In this document: piece by piece, positions 1-8,146 of the stretch
Numbering within the stretch: the first letter of the stretch is position 1
How the letters are laid out: each line of letters opens with the position of its first letter
NCBI GenBank assembly: GCA_002314445.1
Contig: DCFX01000034.1
Coordinates: 1-32,534, forward strand
Length of the DNA stretch: 32,534 bases
Direction of reading: 5' to 3'
DNA from: Treponema sp. UBA1793
GTDB taxonomy: Bacteria; Spirochaetota; Spirochaetia; Treponematales; Treponemataceae
Program-made: the position numbers and the translations under genes
Notes under the pieces: model-generated
What the model saw: only the letters and a program-made list of their open reading frames with translations
Databases searched by the model: none
What the model was told of the DNA's origin: nothing

Positions 1-42
1 CGCTCGACTTCATTGGTCAGCTGCTCTCACAGGAAAGAATTC

Positions 43-1431
43 ATGCTTGAAAAACTGACTAACACATTCAGCTCTATTATGCAGACGGTAAGCGGAAAAT
101 CGACGATTACCGAAAAGAATATCGAAGACACTGTTGAACAGATAAAAATGGCTCTGCTTGAAGCGGATGTCAATCTTCGTGTCGTACGCCGTTTTGTGAA
201 CAGTACGATAGAAGAAGCGAAAGGTGAAAAGGTCCTTCGTGCCGTAGATCCGGGGCAGCAGTTTGTAAAAATTATATACGATAAGCTTGTTGCCATGCTC
301 GGCGATGAGAAAACCGATCTGCACCTGAAAGGTCCCGACACGCAGTCTGTGATTCTCATGCTCGGTCTTCAGGGTGCGGGTAAAACGACTGCCGCCCACA
401 AACTTGCCTACAGGCTTTTGAAGGACGGCCGCAAGCCGCTGCTTGCCGCCTGCGACCTTGTGCGTCCTGCTGCAGTTGAACAGCTTGTCCAGCTCGGTGC
501 GAAGATAAACGTACCTGTTTATAAAGAAGAAACGAAAAATGCCGTTCATGTTGCCGAAAGTGCAATGAAATACGCGGCGAAAAACGGTTTTGATACAGTC
601 ATCATCGATACTGCCGGACGTCTGCAGATTGACGAAGTGATGATGACGGAACTCGTAAACATCAAAAAGGCTGTAAAACCCGATGAAGTAATTCTTGTTG
701 CCGATGCAATGACCGGCCAGAACGCGGTGGACATTGCAAAGACGTTCGATGAAAAACTCGGACTGTCGGGCGTCATTCTTACAAAGTTCGATTCCGACAC
801 GCGCGGCGGTGCAGCCCTCTCCCTGAAATCTATGACCGGCAAGCCGATTCTCTTTATCGGTACCGGCGAAAAGACTGAAGACCTTGATGTGTTTCATCCT
901 GACCGCATTGCAAGCCGTATTCTCGGAATGGGCGATATCGTGTCGCTCGTCGAAAAAGCGCAGGAGACTGTCGATAAAGAAGAAGCCGAAAAGCTTCAGA
1001 AGAAGATGGCCCGCAACGAGTTCACGCTCGACGATATGCTCATGCAGTTCCAGCAGGTAAAGAAAATGGGCAATATGCAGCAGCTTGTGGAAATGATGCC
1101 CGGACTTGCCCAGCAGATGCAGGGACGCGACGTCGATATGAGCGGTATGAAGAAGCAGGAAGCGATTATACAGTCGATGACGAAAAAAGAAAGGGCAAAT
1201 CACCTGATTATCGGCCCGAGCCGTCGCAAACGCATTGCAAAAGGTTCCGGTTCGTCAGTTGCCGATGTGAATAAACTGCTGAAGCAGTTTGAAAAGACAA
1301 AGCTCACCATGAAAAAGCTGAGCCGCAACCGTGGCATGCAGGCCCAGCTTATGAATCAGCTGGGCGGCGGGTCTGAATTGGATATGGAAGCTTTGGCCAA
1401 AAAGTTCGGCGGAAAGATTCCGAAATTTTAG
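43..1431 (+). CDS. ffh: Signal recognition particle protein Ffh (SRP54 GTPase)
   Basis: Ffh binds signal sequences of nascent membrane and exported proteins and, with SRP RNA and FtsY, delivers ribosomes to the Sec translocon. The 462-residue protein has the family's usual length and order: an N-terminal helical domain, a GTPase domain with the P-loop GLQGAGKTT at about residues 108-116, DTAGR at 189-193 and TKFD at 247-250, then a methionine-rich M domain from about residue 300. I chose the ATG at 43 because AGGAAAG lies just upstream and the protein then begins MLEKLTNTFS, as expected. An in-frame TTG at 13 has no ribosome site. The stop is only 3 bp from the stop of the convergent next gene, so no separate terminator fits between them. 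Identification is very secure. Confidence 0.97.
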   Translation: MLEKLTNTFSSIMQTVSGKSTITEKNIEDTVEQIKMALLEADVNLRVVRRFVNSTIEEAKGEKVLRAVDPGQQFVKIIYDKLVAMLGDEKTDLHLKGPDTQSVILMLGLQGAGKTTAAHKLAYRLLKDGRKPLLAACDLVRPAAVEQLVQLGAKINVPVYKEETKNAVHVAESAMKYAAKNGFDTVIIDTAGRLQIDEVMMTELVNIKKAVKPDEVILVADAMTGQNAVDIAKTFDEKLGLSGVILTKFDSDTRGGAALSLKSMTGKPILFIGTGEKTEDLDVFHPDRIASRILGMGDIVSLVEKAQETVDKEEAEKLQKKMARNEFTLDDMLMQFQQVKKMGNMQQLVEMMPGLAQQMQGRDVDMSGMKKQEAIIQSMTKKERANHLIIGPSRRKRIAKGSGSSVADVNKLLKQFEKTKLTMKKLSRNRGMQAQLMNQLGGGSELDMEALAKKFGGKIPKF

Positions 1432-1434
1432 TTT

Positions 1435-2169
1435 TTAATTCACGGTAATTACCGAAGCAACCCGTCCATCGGCGGTATACGCCTTTTTCGGATTTGTTCT
1501 GTCGGTAACGGCCTTCATGCCCAGATAGTACGTGTAATAATACGTTCCTGCGGGAAGAGGAAGATTGATTTCGTAGAAACCCGGTGCTGTTTCCTGCAGT
1601 TCATAAATCCACGGATCCCAGTTTGTAAATGTTCCTGCAAGATATATCTTTTGTCCCGAGCTTCCCTTATAAATGAAATGTACAGAATCATTTTTTGTCA
1701 CGGCAGTTTCAGGCGGCGTTGCCGAACTGAACGCGAACCGTGAGAGCTGAATGCCTGTATTTTCGTCGTAATACGTATCAGGATTGAGCGGATCGGTTGT
1801 CCATAAACCGTCGACGATAAGGCGGTACGATACAGATTGTATGTATTTCGGACGGTCGAGTATGTAGAACATGAGTGATTCCGTCTTTTTTCCGTCGATA
1901 TCGTGAGTGCTCCGGATACGGAAGGAATGTATTGTCCTGTATCCTTCAAAATCGAATGCAATACCTATGAACCGGGAATCAGCCTTTGCCGTAAAAACGA
2001 CAGCATTATCCGTTTCATACGGAGCCCCGATTCCCGGAATTTCCAGAACAGTATTGTTATATATATAGCGTTCATCAGTATCGTTTGGATCTGGTAACGC
2101 TCCTGAACCTGCCGCACAAAGGGGTATCGGTATGAGTATTGCACATAACAGGAAAAGAAAACGTTTCAT
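1435..2169 (-). CDS. Exported protein with C-terminal CBM48-like (AMPK glycogen-binding type) domain
   Basis: The 244-residue protein starts with a signal peptide (MKRFLFLLCAILIPIPLCAA), so it is probably periplasmic or surface-exposed. Residues about 30-160 form a beta-rich domain I do not recognise. The last 80 or so residues contain the pattern IYLAGTFTNWDPW followed by G-FYEINLPLPAGTYYY, typical of early-set CBM48/AMPK-type carbohydrate-binding domains. No catalytic domain is present. It is convergent with ffh (stops 3 bp apart) and divergent from the flcA-like gene, sharing a 155-bp upstream region with it. The start ATG at 2169 has only a weak purine stretch upstream. Whether it binds glycan or uses the fold as a structural module is unknown. 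Confidence 0.75.
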   Translation of the reverse strand: MKRFLFLLCAILIPIPLCAAGSGALPDPNDTDERYIYNNTVLEIPGIGAPYETDNAVVFTAKADSRFIGIAFDFEGYRTIHSFRIRSTHDIDGKKTESLMFYILDRPKYIQSVSYRLIVDGLWTTDPLNPDTYYDENTGIQLSRFAFSSATPPETAVTKNDSVHFIYKGSSGQKIYLAGTFTNWDPWIYELQETAPGFYEINLPLPAGTYYYTYYLGMKAVTDRTNPKKAYTADGRVASVITVN

Positions 2170-2197
2170 GTATTCTTTATCGGCCGCTTTTTATTGT

Positions 2198-2213
2198 AGA
2201 TTTACATAAATCT
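2198..2213. promoter_or_regulatory. 16-bp palindrome in divergent promoter region
   Basis: AGATTTA and TAAATCT form a perfect 7-2-7 palindrome between the divergent CBM48-like gene and the flcA-like gene. On the minus strand it borders a TACAAT hexamer (2198-2193) that could be the -10 box of the CBM48-like gene. The position suits an operator, but AT-rich palindromes of this size also arise by chance. Confidence 0.3.
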
Positions 2214-2324
2214 CTGCATTAAAGTCGGGAATAAAACAGGCCGTTATTATAGGTACGAAGGGCACTCTTGTAACAATCAGTATTTTGAGAGTAAAATAAC
2301 TAAGGTGGGTAAAAGTAATACGGT

Positions 2325-5300
2325 ATGCCGGGTCTAAGTCAGCTTAAAAAATTCAACTCTGATATTCTTGCTCTTGGGAAAGAAGCCGAACTTCGTGCCT
2401 CACGGGGCGAAAAAACCTCTGTAATTCCCATTCCAAAGTTAATAAAAGATACAGATGATTCGGAAGATTTTGTGCTCGGTATGCCCGAAGTTGCAGAGGA
2501 TCTCTCCTCTGCAGAAGATGAGGAAGAACCTGATGATTTTTCGGATATTACCGGCAGAGGGAAATCATCTTTACAGGAAGGAACTGCTCCGGCTGGTTCC
2601 AAAAAGGCTGAGGTTCCCGATGTAGCTGAACTGCTCAATCCTATTGATATGAACGACAGTGGTGCCGGCAGCAGTGATATTCCCGATCTTTCTCAGTTCA
2701 TGGAACCGCCACAGGAGCCCGAACCGGAACCGGAACCGGAACCGGAACCGCCTTCAATTGCCGATTTGAGCCTTGACGACCTTTTGAGCAGTTCCGGATT
2801 TGACGACACCACCGCAGAAGAAGAACCTCCGGCTGCGGTGGAAACTGAAAAAGAACCCGTTCCCCCCGAATCAGGTTCTGCTCCTCAAAAGGACGAACCG
2901 GTGGAAAGCAGTTCGTTTTTTACAGAACCGGATGTGTCTGCAGATGCTTTCAATGAGCCGGAAACACTGGAATCTGCAGAACAAAAACCTGAATCAGCTT
3001 CCCTTGAAGATATCGGGCCGGAAGAACCGGCAGATATCTCCCCGGAAGAAATACCTGCAGATGAATTTCAGGGAGAAAATAAACGTACTCCCCGTGATGA
3101 TTTTGATTATGCCGGACAGACTCTTGACATGAACACCGGCCTTCCCGATGAAGTTAATGAAACTGATGCAGGAAAGGCTGCCCCTGAACCGGAAGAACCG
3201 GAACTTGTTGAACCGCTTGCAGATGATTTTGGAATTGAATCTGTTCCTGAACCGGAAGAGGGGCCTCCTGCGGAAAGTGAAGGCAGTGAACAGGAAACGC
3301 CTTCCGAAGAGAAATTCGATCTGCCTGATTTTGATGAGGATGCTGTACAAGAAGCTTCTTCTGCAGAAGGAGAACCGGCAGAAAGTGAAACCGCTCCTGC
3401 TCAGCCGGAAGAACAGGCTGAAGAAACATCTCCTGAAGGAGAATCCGTACCGTCCGCAGATTCCGGAGATTTGAATCTGCCGGATATGGGAATGGAAGGG
3501 TTTAACCCCGATACTTTTGATTTTAACCTTGACGATACGAACCTCGGGAAAGATTCTGCTGCGGAAGAAACTCCTTCAGAAGAAAGTGCACCACCCGAAA
3601 AATTCGATACGTCCGATATTGCCGGGCTCGATTTCAGCATAAAGGATACAGACACAAAGCTTGCCGACGATGAAAAAGGCGATTTTGAACTGGGGAAGGG
3701 CAGCGACTTTAAAGAAGAAAATGCTGATTTTGAAATACCTGGATTTTCGGATACTGATACAATAAAGGAAGATAAAAACGGCCGCATCAAACTGCCGACT
3801 CCTGATTTTACAGGCGCAGCGGAAGGTGATAAGCCCGGAAAAAATACACTTACCGATAAGCAGTATAAACAGTTCCTCGTCAATCTTTCAGACTATCCGC
3901 TTAATGTGCGGATTGCAGTGGAAAATCTTCTTGTTAAGAATGAGTTTACAGATGATGCCCAGTTTGAAGTCATCGGAAAGGTTCTTAATAAGACACCAGC
4001 GAGGCAGGTTGCATCGCATCTGGAAAAGATGCTTGATATTTCCATTCCCGTTCCCCGTGACTTTGAGCGGCGTACAGCGTCGGAATATGAAGTATACAAA
4101 TCCTCCCTGCAGTATCAGCTGAAGAACCGGATTATCCCGGGATTTGTTTTCGGGCTGCTGGCGCTGCTTCTGGTGTTCGGTTTGTTTCAGGCCGGGAAAA
4201 ACTTTATTTACAAGCCGCTGAAAGCAAATAAATTGTATAAAGAGGGATATGCGCTTCTGCAGAGCGATGAATATCCTCAGTCCGAGATGAAATTCAACGA
4301 TGCCGTAAAATATGAACTGCAGAAGAAGTGGTTTTACAGATATGCCCGCGGTTACCGCAGCCATAAACAGTATCAGCGGGCGGAGAAAATGTACCGGAAT
4401 ATCCTGTATTGTTTTAATCACGATAAACCGGCAGGAATTGAATACGCACAGATGGAGTGCGATGATCTTGAGAATTATGAAAAAGCCGAGGAAATTGCAA
4501 AACGGGAAGTTCTCGATTATCACATAAACGATCCCGATGGCATTCTCCTGCTTGGTGATATCGATCTTGAGTGGGGAACCGAAAAAGATCCATTAAAGCT
4601 GGAAGACGCCCGCAAACAGTATTCGTCACTTGTGCAGTTGTACGGGCAGACAGATTTATATATGTCGCGCATGATGCGTTATTTTATCCGCACGGACAAT
4701 CTTCGCGAAGTGCTGCAGTTGAAAGAACGTTTTTATCCGAAAAAAAAATCGCTCAGTGCACAGGACTGGACAGAATTGAGCGGATATCTGCTTGACAAAT
4801 TGTACGGGCAGCTTGCACCTGCGGATGAGTATCTTCGCACCCATATTGAGGACGTAAAGGAAATGCTTGTACGCGCGGTAGAGGCAGATCCGTCAAATCC
4901 TGTAGCGTATTACAATTTGTCGCGCTATTTTGTGCAGATGAACAACGGTAGTTCTGCAATACAGACGCTTGAGCAGGCAATTGATACATTCAAAAAAGCT
5001 CCGTCGCTCCACCGCCGCGATACATACAAGGCGATAGATTCTTATCGTCTGCTCGGAGAGCAGTACACGAAGCAGAAAGAGTACCTTAAAGCACAGGAAA
5101 AATACACAGACGGTATTACTTTATTTACCGATGAGCATGACAGCAGCGGACTGGAGGGAAACGGGCATATCGGCAGGCTGTATGCGGATGCGGGGGATAT
5201 TGATTATTTCATCCACGGCAATCTGGACAGTGCGTACGATGAATATACGACTGCTGTTAATACAGACTATGCAACTCCGTCGCTTTATTACCGTATAGGA

Positions 5301-5822
5301 TATATTGATTACGGCAGAGGTGATTACGATAAAGCAGTCGGCTCTTTTATAAAAGTCGGAACGGACAACCCTCTGGACAATCATCTGCTTCTGGCGATGG
5401 GAAATACTCTTTCGCTCCGCAACGACAATTATGCAGCGCAGGGATATTACGAACGTCTTATGAGCAATCTTGATGCAGAGAGAGACCAGAAAGGTTTACT
5501 GCTGCCGCAGGTACGTGCGGATCAGGCGGAACTCGTCGATTTGTATCTGAAGGCATCGAACAATCTCGGCGTTACGCTGTACCGTCTTGCGCGCCGTACA
5601 GGGAGCAGTTCCCTGAATGCGGAAGCAATGGTGCAGCTGACTACGTCTATGAGGGCATGGGATGCAATGACCCGCAATCAGACGACTATGGTACGCCTTG
5701 GAGGAAGCAATCTTGCTGAGCAGAATATGAAATATATGAGCCACTCGGTACCGGACTATGAACCGGCAATATACACAGACATTCCGCGTATATTAGGCGG
5801 AGAAGAGGAATTGTCTGAATGA
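2325..5822 (+). CDS. Large acidic membrane-anchored TPR protein, FlcA-like (periplasmic flagellar collar)
   Basis: The 1165-residue protein has three parts. Residues 1 to about 505 are acidic and Pro/Glu-rich, likely disordered, with an EPEPEPEPEP run near 133-142. Residues about 509-600 look like a compact helical domain (LTDKQYKQFLVNLSDYPLN). A single transmembrane helix at about 605-626 (PGFVFGLLALLLVFGLF) precedes roughly 540 residues of TPR-type helical repeats, probably periplasmic. This plan resembles Borrelia BB0326 (FlcA), which builds the spirochaete flagellar collar and helps stator assembly; the match is inferred from architecture and partial recall, not alignment. An in-frame stop at 2316 makes ATG 2325 the first possible start. 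AAGGTGG lies 16 nt upstream, an unusually long spacing. The stop overlaps the next gene by ATGA. Confidence 0.75.
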   Translation: MPGLSQLKKFNSDILALGKEAELRASRGEKTSVIPIPKLIKDTDDSEDFVLGMPEVAEDLSSAEDEEEPDDFSDITGRGKSSLQEGTAPAGSKKAEVPDVAELLNPIDMNDSGAGSSDIPDLSQFMEPPQEPEPEPEPEPEPPSIADLSLDDLLSSSGFDDTTAEEEPPAAVETEKEPVPPESGSAPQKDEPVESSSFFTEPDVSADAFNEPETLESAEQKPESASLEDIGPEEPADISPEEIPADEFQGENKRTPRDDFDYAGQTLDMNTGLPDEVNETDAGKAAPEPEEPELVEPLADDFGIESVPEPEEGPPAESEGSEQETPSEEKFDLPDFDEDAVQEASSAEGEPAESETAPAQPEEQAEETSPEGESVPSADSGDLNLPDMGMEGFNPDTFDFNLDDTNLGKDSAAEETPSEESAPPEKFDTSDIAGLDFSIKDTDTKLADDEKGDFELGKGSDFKEENADFEIPGFSDTDTIKEDKNGRIKLPTPDFTGAAEGDKPGKNTLTDKQYKQFLVNLSDYPLNVRIAVENLLVKNEFTDDAQFEVIGKVLNKTPARQVASHLEKMLDISIPVPRDFERRTASEYEVYKSSLQYQLKNRIIPGFVFGLLALLLVFGLFQAGKNFIYKPLKANKLYKEGYALLQSDEYPQSEMKFNDAVKYELQKKWFYRYARGYRSHKQYQRAEKMYRNILYCFNHDKPAGIEYAQMECDDLENYEKAEEIAKREVLDYHINDPDGILLLGDIDLEWGTEKDPLKLEDARKQYSSLVQLYGQTDLYMSRMMRYFIRTDNLREVLQLKERFYPKKKSLSAQDWTELSGYLLDKLYGQLAPADEYLRTHIEDVKEMLVRAVEADPSNPVAYYNLSRYFVQMNNGSSAIQTLEQAIDTFKKAPSLHRRDTYKAIDSYRLLGEQYTKQKEYLKAQEKYTDGITLFTDEHDSSGLEGNGHIGRLYADAGDIDYFIHGNLDSAYDEYTTAVNTDYATPSLYYRIGYIDYGRGDYDKAVGSFIKVGTDNPLDNHLLLAMGNTLSLRNDNYAAQGYYERLMSNLDAERDQKGLLLPQVRADQAELVDLYLKASNNLGVTLYRLARRTGSSSLNAEAMVQLTTSMRAWDAMTRNQTTMVRLGGSNLAEQNMKYMSHSVPDYEPAIYTDIPRILGGEEELSE
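2721..2750 (+). repeat. Hexanucleotide microsatellite (GAACCG)x5
   Basis: Five perfect tandem copies of GAACCG encode a Glu-Pro repeat (about residues 133-142) in the acidic N-terminal half of the flcA-like protein. The unit is six bases, so copy-number change would alter protein length without shifting the frame. Imperfect GAACCGGAAG copies recur downstream in the same gene, for example near 3189-3203 and 3246-3257. Confidence 0.85.
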
Positions 5823-6439
5823 TTTCCGACGAAACGAACCGCGGAATAATACGGACTCAATACCGGAACAGTATCGTAAAAGAACTGTTCCGGAAATCAA
5901 TTCATATATGCAGTGCGCTCGTCCCGACGCTGCTTGCAGTTGCATACAGACCTGTAATCGGCTTCCTTTTCGCAGCTCTTGGAATGTATGTTGTGTCGGA
6001 GCTGCTGCGCATGCACAATATTGAAGTTCCTGTTATTGCCCGCATAACGGAAGTTGCAGCTCGTAAACGTGATGAAAATAAATTTGTACTCGGCCCAGTG
6101 ACGCTCGTTCTCGGTATTATTACAAGTGCGCTTTTATTGAAGCCTGATGCAGCCCGTATCGGCATTTATGCGCTGGCATTCGGTGACGGACTTGCAAGTT
6201 TGGGCGGTAAATTATTCGGACGTGTGCATATACCGTTTACGCATGGAAAAACGGCAGCAGGCAGTCTTACCTGCTTTACGGCTGTATTCTGCTCGGCTTT
6301 CGGCGTGTGCGGAGATGTCCGTTCATCACTTATTCTTGCATGTACTGCGATGCTTGTCGAGGTAATCCCCCTCGGTGATTTTGATAATATTGTTATTCCT
6401 GTTCTTATTGGTGCGCTGGCACAGTATTTACTTCCATAG
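5819..6439 (+). CDS. SEC59/DGK1/VTE5-family membrane kinase (lipid or polyprenol kinase-like)
   Basis: The 206-residue protein is polytopic, with several hydrophobic helices, and carries the family signatures: FVLGPVTLVLGI, then ALAFGDGLASLGGKLFGR, then HGKTAAGSLTCF, and EVIPLGDFDNIVIPVLIGAL near the C-terminus. Members of this superfamily are CTP-dependent kinases of dolichol, diacylglycerol or phytol in eukaryotes; the bacterial versions are mostly uncharacterised and often labelled phosphatidate cytidylyltransferase. Here it probably acts on a membrane lipid or isoprenoid alcohol. Its ATG overlaps the TGA of the flcA-like gene (ATGA), so the two are likely co-translated. Its 3' end overlaps the convergent membrane-protein gene by 12 bp. 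The exact substrate cannot be read from the sequence. Confidence 0.8.
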   Translation: MISDETNRGIIRTQYRNSIVKELFRKSIHICSALVPTLLAVAYRPVIGFLFAALGMYVVSELLRMHNIEVPVIARITEVAARKRDENKFVLGPVTLVLGIITSALLLKPDAARIGIYALAFGDGLASLGGKLFGRVHIPFTHGKTAAGSLTCFTAVFCSAFGVCGDVRSSLILACTAMLVEVIPLGDFDNIVIPVLIGALAQYLLP

Positions 6440-7243
6440 ATACTGTCTGTGAAGGTTTTCCAGGTATACGGCGGTTCCGGAAAAAAGCAGTACAGCTCCA
6501 ATGCCTGCCGCAACAAACGACGATGCATAGCAGCACACTTCGTATCCGGCTGCAAGTACGAGAAATCCGTAGGGCGCTTTTTCTTTATTGCCCATTGTAA
6601 AAGAATTGACGAAAAGTGAGACCGCTGTAGTTATGAGAATGAGTATTCTTATTATGAGAAATGCCTTTCCTTCGCCCCATCTTACACAGAAGTTTGGAAG
6701 TACAATTGCCGTATCAAGGGGAATGAGCATCGCTATCATAATTGAAACTACCGCCAGGATAACAAGATTGCGTTCGACGTACTGGCGCTGCTCCGTACCG
6801 CTGAAAACAGCGTCGAACAGCAGTGCAAGAGGTGCAAGAGTACGCCCGAACAGCACGACCCGGCCTGTGAATATCAGAAATGTCGATAGTGAATGCCAGA
6901 GGTTGAACAGAGGGATGCAGAGCCGTATTGATTCTGCAAGGCACCCGCAGAGAAAGGCAGAAAAAAAGATGATTTCAGTTGACTGCGTTTTTTCAAATTG
7001 GATGTAAATATAGTATGAAGCTGCCGAAACGAATATAAGGAAAATGAACAAAGACACGATGACAGCCTTAAAATTATATCCCCTTACAAAGAAACCCGGC
7101 AGCCGTTCTTCCGGAAATGTGTCCGGTCCAATCAATGTGCCTTTATAAAGATTATAGAAGAGAAACGTCGCGTTCGTAAGAAGCATTACAAGTGAAAATA
7201 TAAGCAGAAAAAGAATGAGTATGTTTCTCGTCTTAATTGTCAT
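6428..7243 (-). CDS. Polytopic membrane protein of unknown function
   Basis: A 271-residue protein with about seven hydrophobic segments, starting MTIKTRNILILFLLIFSLVM. I recognise no catalytic motif. The general look (a short N-terminal helix, a loop, then a run of helices) recalls spirochaetal 7TM sensor-like membrane proteins, but no signalling output domain is attached. I prefer the ATG at 7243. An upstream TTG at 7267 adds eight residues, and neither start has a good ribosome-binding site. The 3' end overlaps the convergent SEC59-like gene by 12 bp. It is divergent from the secreted protein gene at 7354. Confidence 0.7.
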   Translation of the reverse strand: MTIKTRNILILFLLIFSLVMLLTNATFLFYNLYKGTLIGPDTFPEERLPGFFVRGYNFKAVIVSLFIFLIFVSAASYYIYIQFEKTQSTEIIFFSAFLCGCLAESIRLCIPLFNLWHSLSTFLIFTGRVVLFGRTLAPLALLFDAVFSGTEQRQYVERNLVILAVVSIMIAMLIPLDTAIVLPNFCVRWGEGKAFLIIRILILITTAVSLFVNSFTMGNKEKAPYGFLVLAAGYEVCCYASSFVAAGIGAVLLFSGTAVYLENLHRQYLWK

Positions 7244-7294
7244 AAAGTGATGATAACTGCAACTCAAATAATAGTAAAGAGTCGTATTTTAGAT

Positions 7295-7329
7295 TCCGAA
7301 AATAAGAGCGTACAGTAAATCTTTTCGGA
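7295..7329. promoter_or_regulatory. Inverted repeat upstream of the secreted-protein gene
   Basis: TCCGAAAA (7295-7302) and TTTTCGGA (7322-7329) are perfect 8-bp arms separated by 19 bp, in the 110-bp region between two divergent genes. The right arm ends about 15 bp before the GGGAGG ribosome site of the gene at 7354. It could be an operator or a leader hairpin; the sequence alone does not decide. Confidence 0.3.
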
Positions 7330-7353
7330 TTTGATTTTGATTTGGGAGGAATT

Positions 7354-8061
7354 ATGAAAAAGATTATTATATGCGGCCTTCTTTTTGCAGCATGCATTTT
7401 TTCAGTGTCTGCAGGCGATGCCGCAGTTTTTGTTGATACAGGGTTTTCTTCTGACGGGAATGTCTATGTTTTTGGCGAGTACGGAAAAACAGATAAATCG
7501 TTTCAGGGCTGGGCTGAAATTTATACAATAGATATCGAAAAAAATGATTTTGTCCCCAATGAAGTATTCAGGACAAAACCTTCCGCTGTTACGGCCGGTA
7601 AATCAGGACGCGAAGTATATGATGCACTTGCAGGCAGAAGCTATTTCAGCACGAGAAAGTATAACTGTGAAAAACCAGGTCCGGATCAGACTCTTTACAT
7701 CTGCGGCGACGACGAAAAGGCGGGAACTGACGAAATCGTTTTTAAAGATTTTGCGGGAGCTATCGGAGAATCGGCAACGTACCATATCCGCCTGATCCCA
7801 ACAGTGGAAGGTAGCGGGGCGGCTGCAAAGTCGTCTTTTTACATCATGATGGAAAAGCAGGACGGGAACGGACAGGTTCTCAGCCGCCAGAAAATCGGTT
7901 CCCCTGATGTCGTGCGCAGGGGGGTCACGGGATACAGAATTGAACGCATCAGCTGCGACAAATCCGGTACAAATCTTGTTTTTATAGTGGAAAAAACAGT
8001 GGAAGACAAGACCGGAACTCTGATCCGTTATATGGTGGAATCCGCTAAGATCGTTAAATAA
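7354..8061 (+). CDS. Secreted protein, DUF2259-like
   Basis: A 235-residue protein with a clear signal peptide (MKKIIICGLLFAACIFSVSA, likely cleaved before GDAAV). The mature start, VFVDTGFSSDGNVYVFGEYG followed by a WAEIYTIDIEKNDFV segment, resembles a predicted secreted family that I associate with DUF2259 in spirochaetes; this is from memory and is tentative. There is no transmembrane helix after the signal and no enzyme motif, so it is probably a soluble periplasmic beta-rich protein. ATG 7354 is chosen over TTG 7342 because GGGAGGA immediately precedes the ATG and the signal peptide starts there. It stands as a single gene, followed by a terminator hairpin shared with the convergent CDF gene. 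Confidence 0.75.
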   Translation: MKKIIICGLLFAACIFSVSAGDAAVFVDTGFSSDGNVYVFGEYGKTDKSFQGWAEIYTIDIEKNDFVPNEVFRTKPSAVTAGKSGREVYDALAGRSYFSTRKYNCEKPGPDQTLYICGDDEKAGTDEIVFKDFAGAIGESATYHIRLIPTVEGSGAAAKSSFYIMMEKQDGNGQVLSRQKIGSPDVVRRGVTGYRIERISCDKSGTNLVFIVEKTVEDKTGTLIRYMVESAKIVK

Positions 8062-8066
8062 AAAAG

Positions 8067-8106
8067 AAGACAGGACTTTTCCATTTGTGGCCGATCTTCC
8101 TGTCTT
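8067..8106 (-). terminator. Intrinsic terminator between convergent genes
   Basis: AAGACAGGA (8067-8075) and TCCTGTCTT (8098-8106) form a perfect 9-bp stem with a 22-nt loop. On the minus strand the stem is followed by CTTTTTTATTT (8066-8056 region), a good U-tract, so it should end transcription of the CDF gene. On the plus strand a weaker T-rich stretch follows, so it may also serve the gene at 7354. It is the only convergent junction in the window with an evident terminator. Confidence 0.7.
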
Positions 8107-8146
8107 GCTTTCCTGTCATTTTAATATCCGGAATGTCTGTCCCCGA

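Noticed and set aside
10..1203. Long 397-codon open frame on the minus strand opposite ffh
   Set aside because: It lies antisense to an unambiguous Ffh, its translation is rich in His/Phe/Arg with no domain, and there is no ribosome site; it reflects codon bias of ffh.
2721..2750. Tandem repeat considered as a CRISPR-like or phase-variation tract
   Set aside because: Units are 6 bp with no spacers, and the unit size keeps the frame, so neither CRISPR nor on/off switching applies.
2994..3474. Several overlapping frames in the acidic part of the flcA-like gene
   Set aside because: Low-complexity GAA/CCG-rich sequence opens all frames; the translations are Lys/Arg/Leu- or Phe-rich nonsense.
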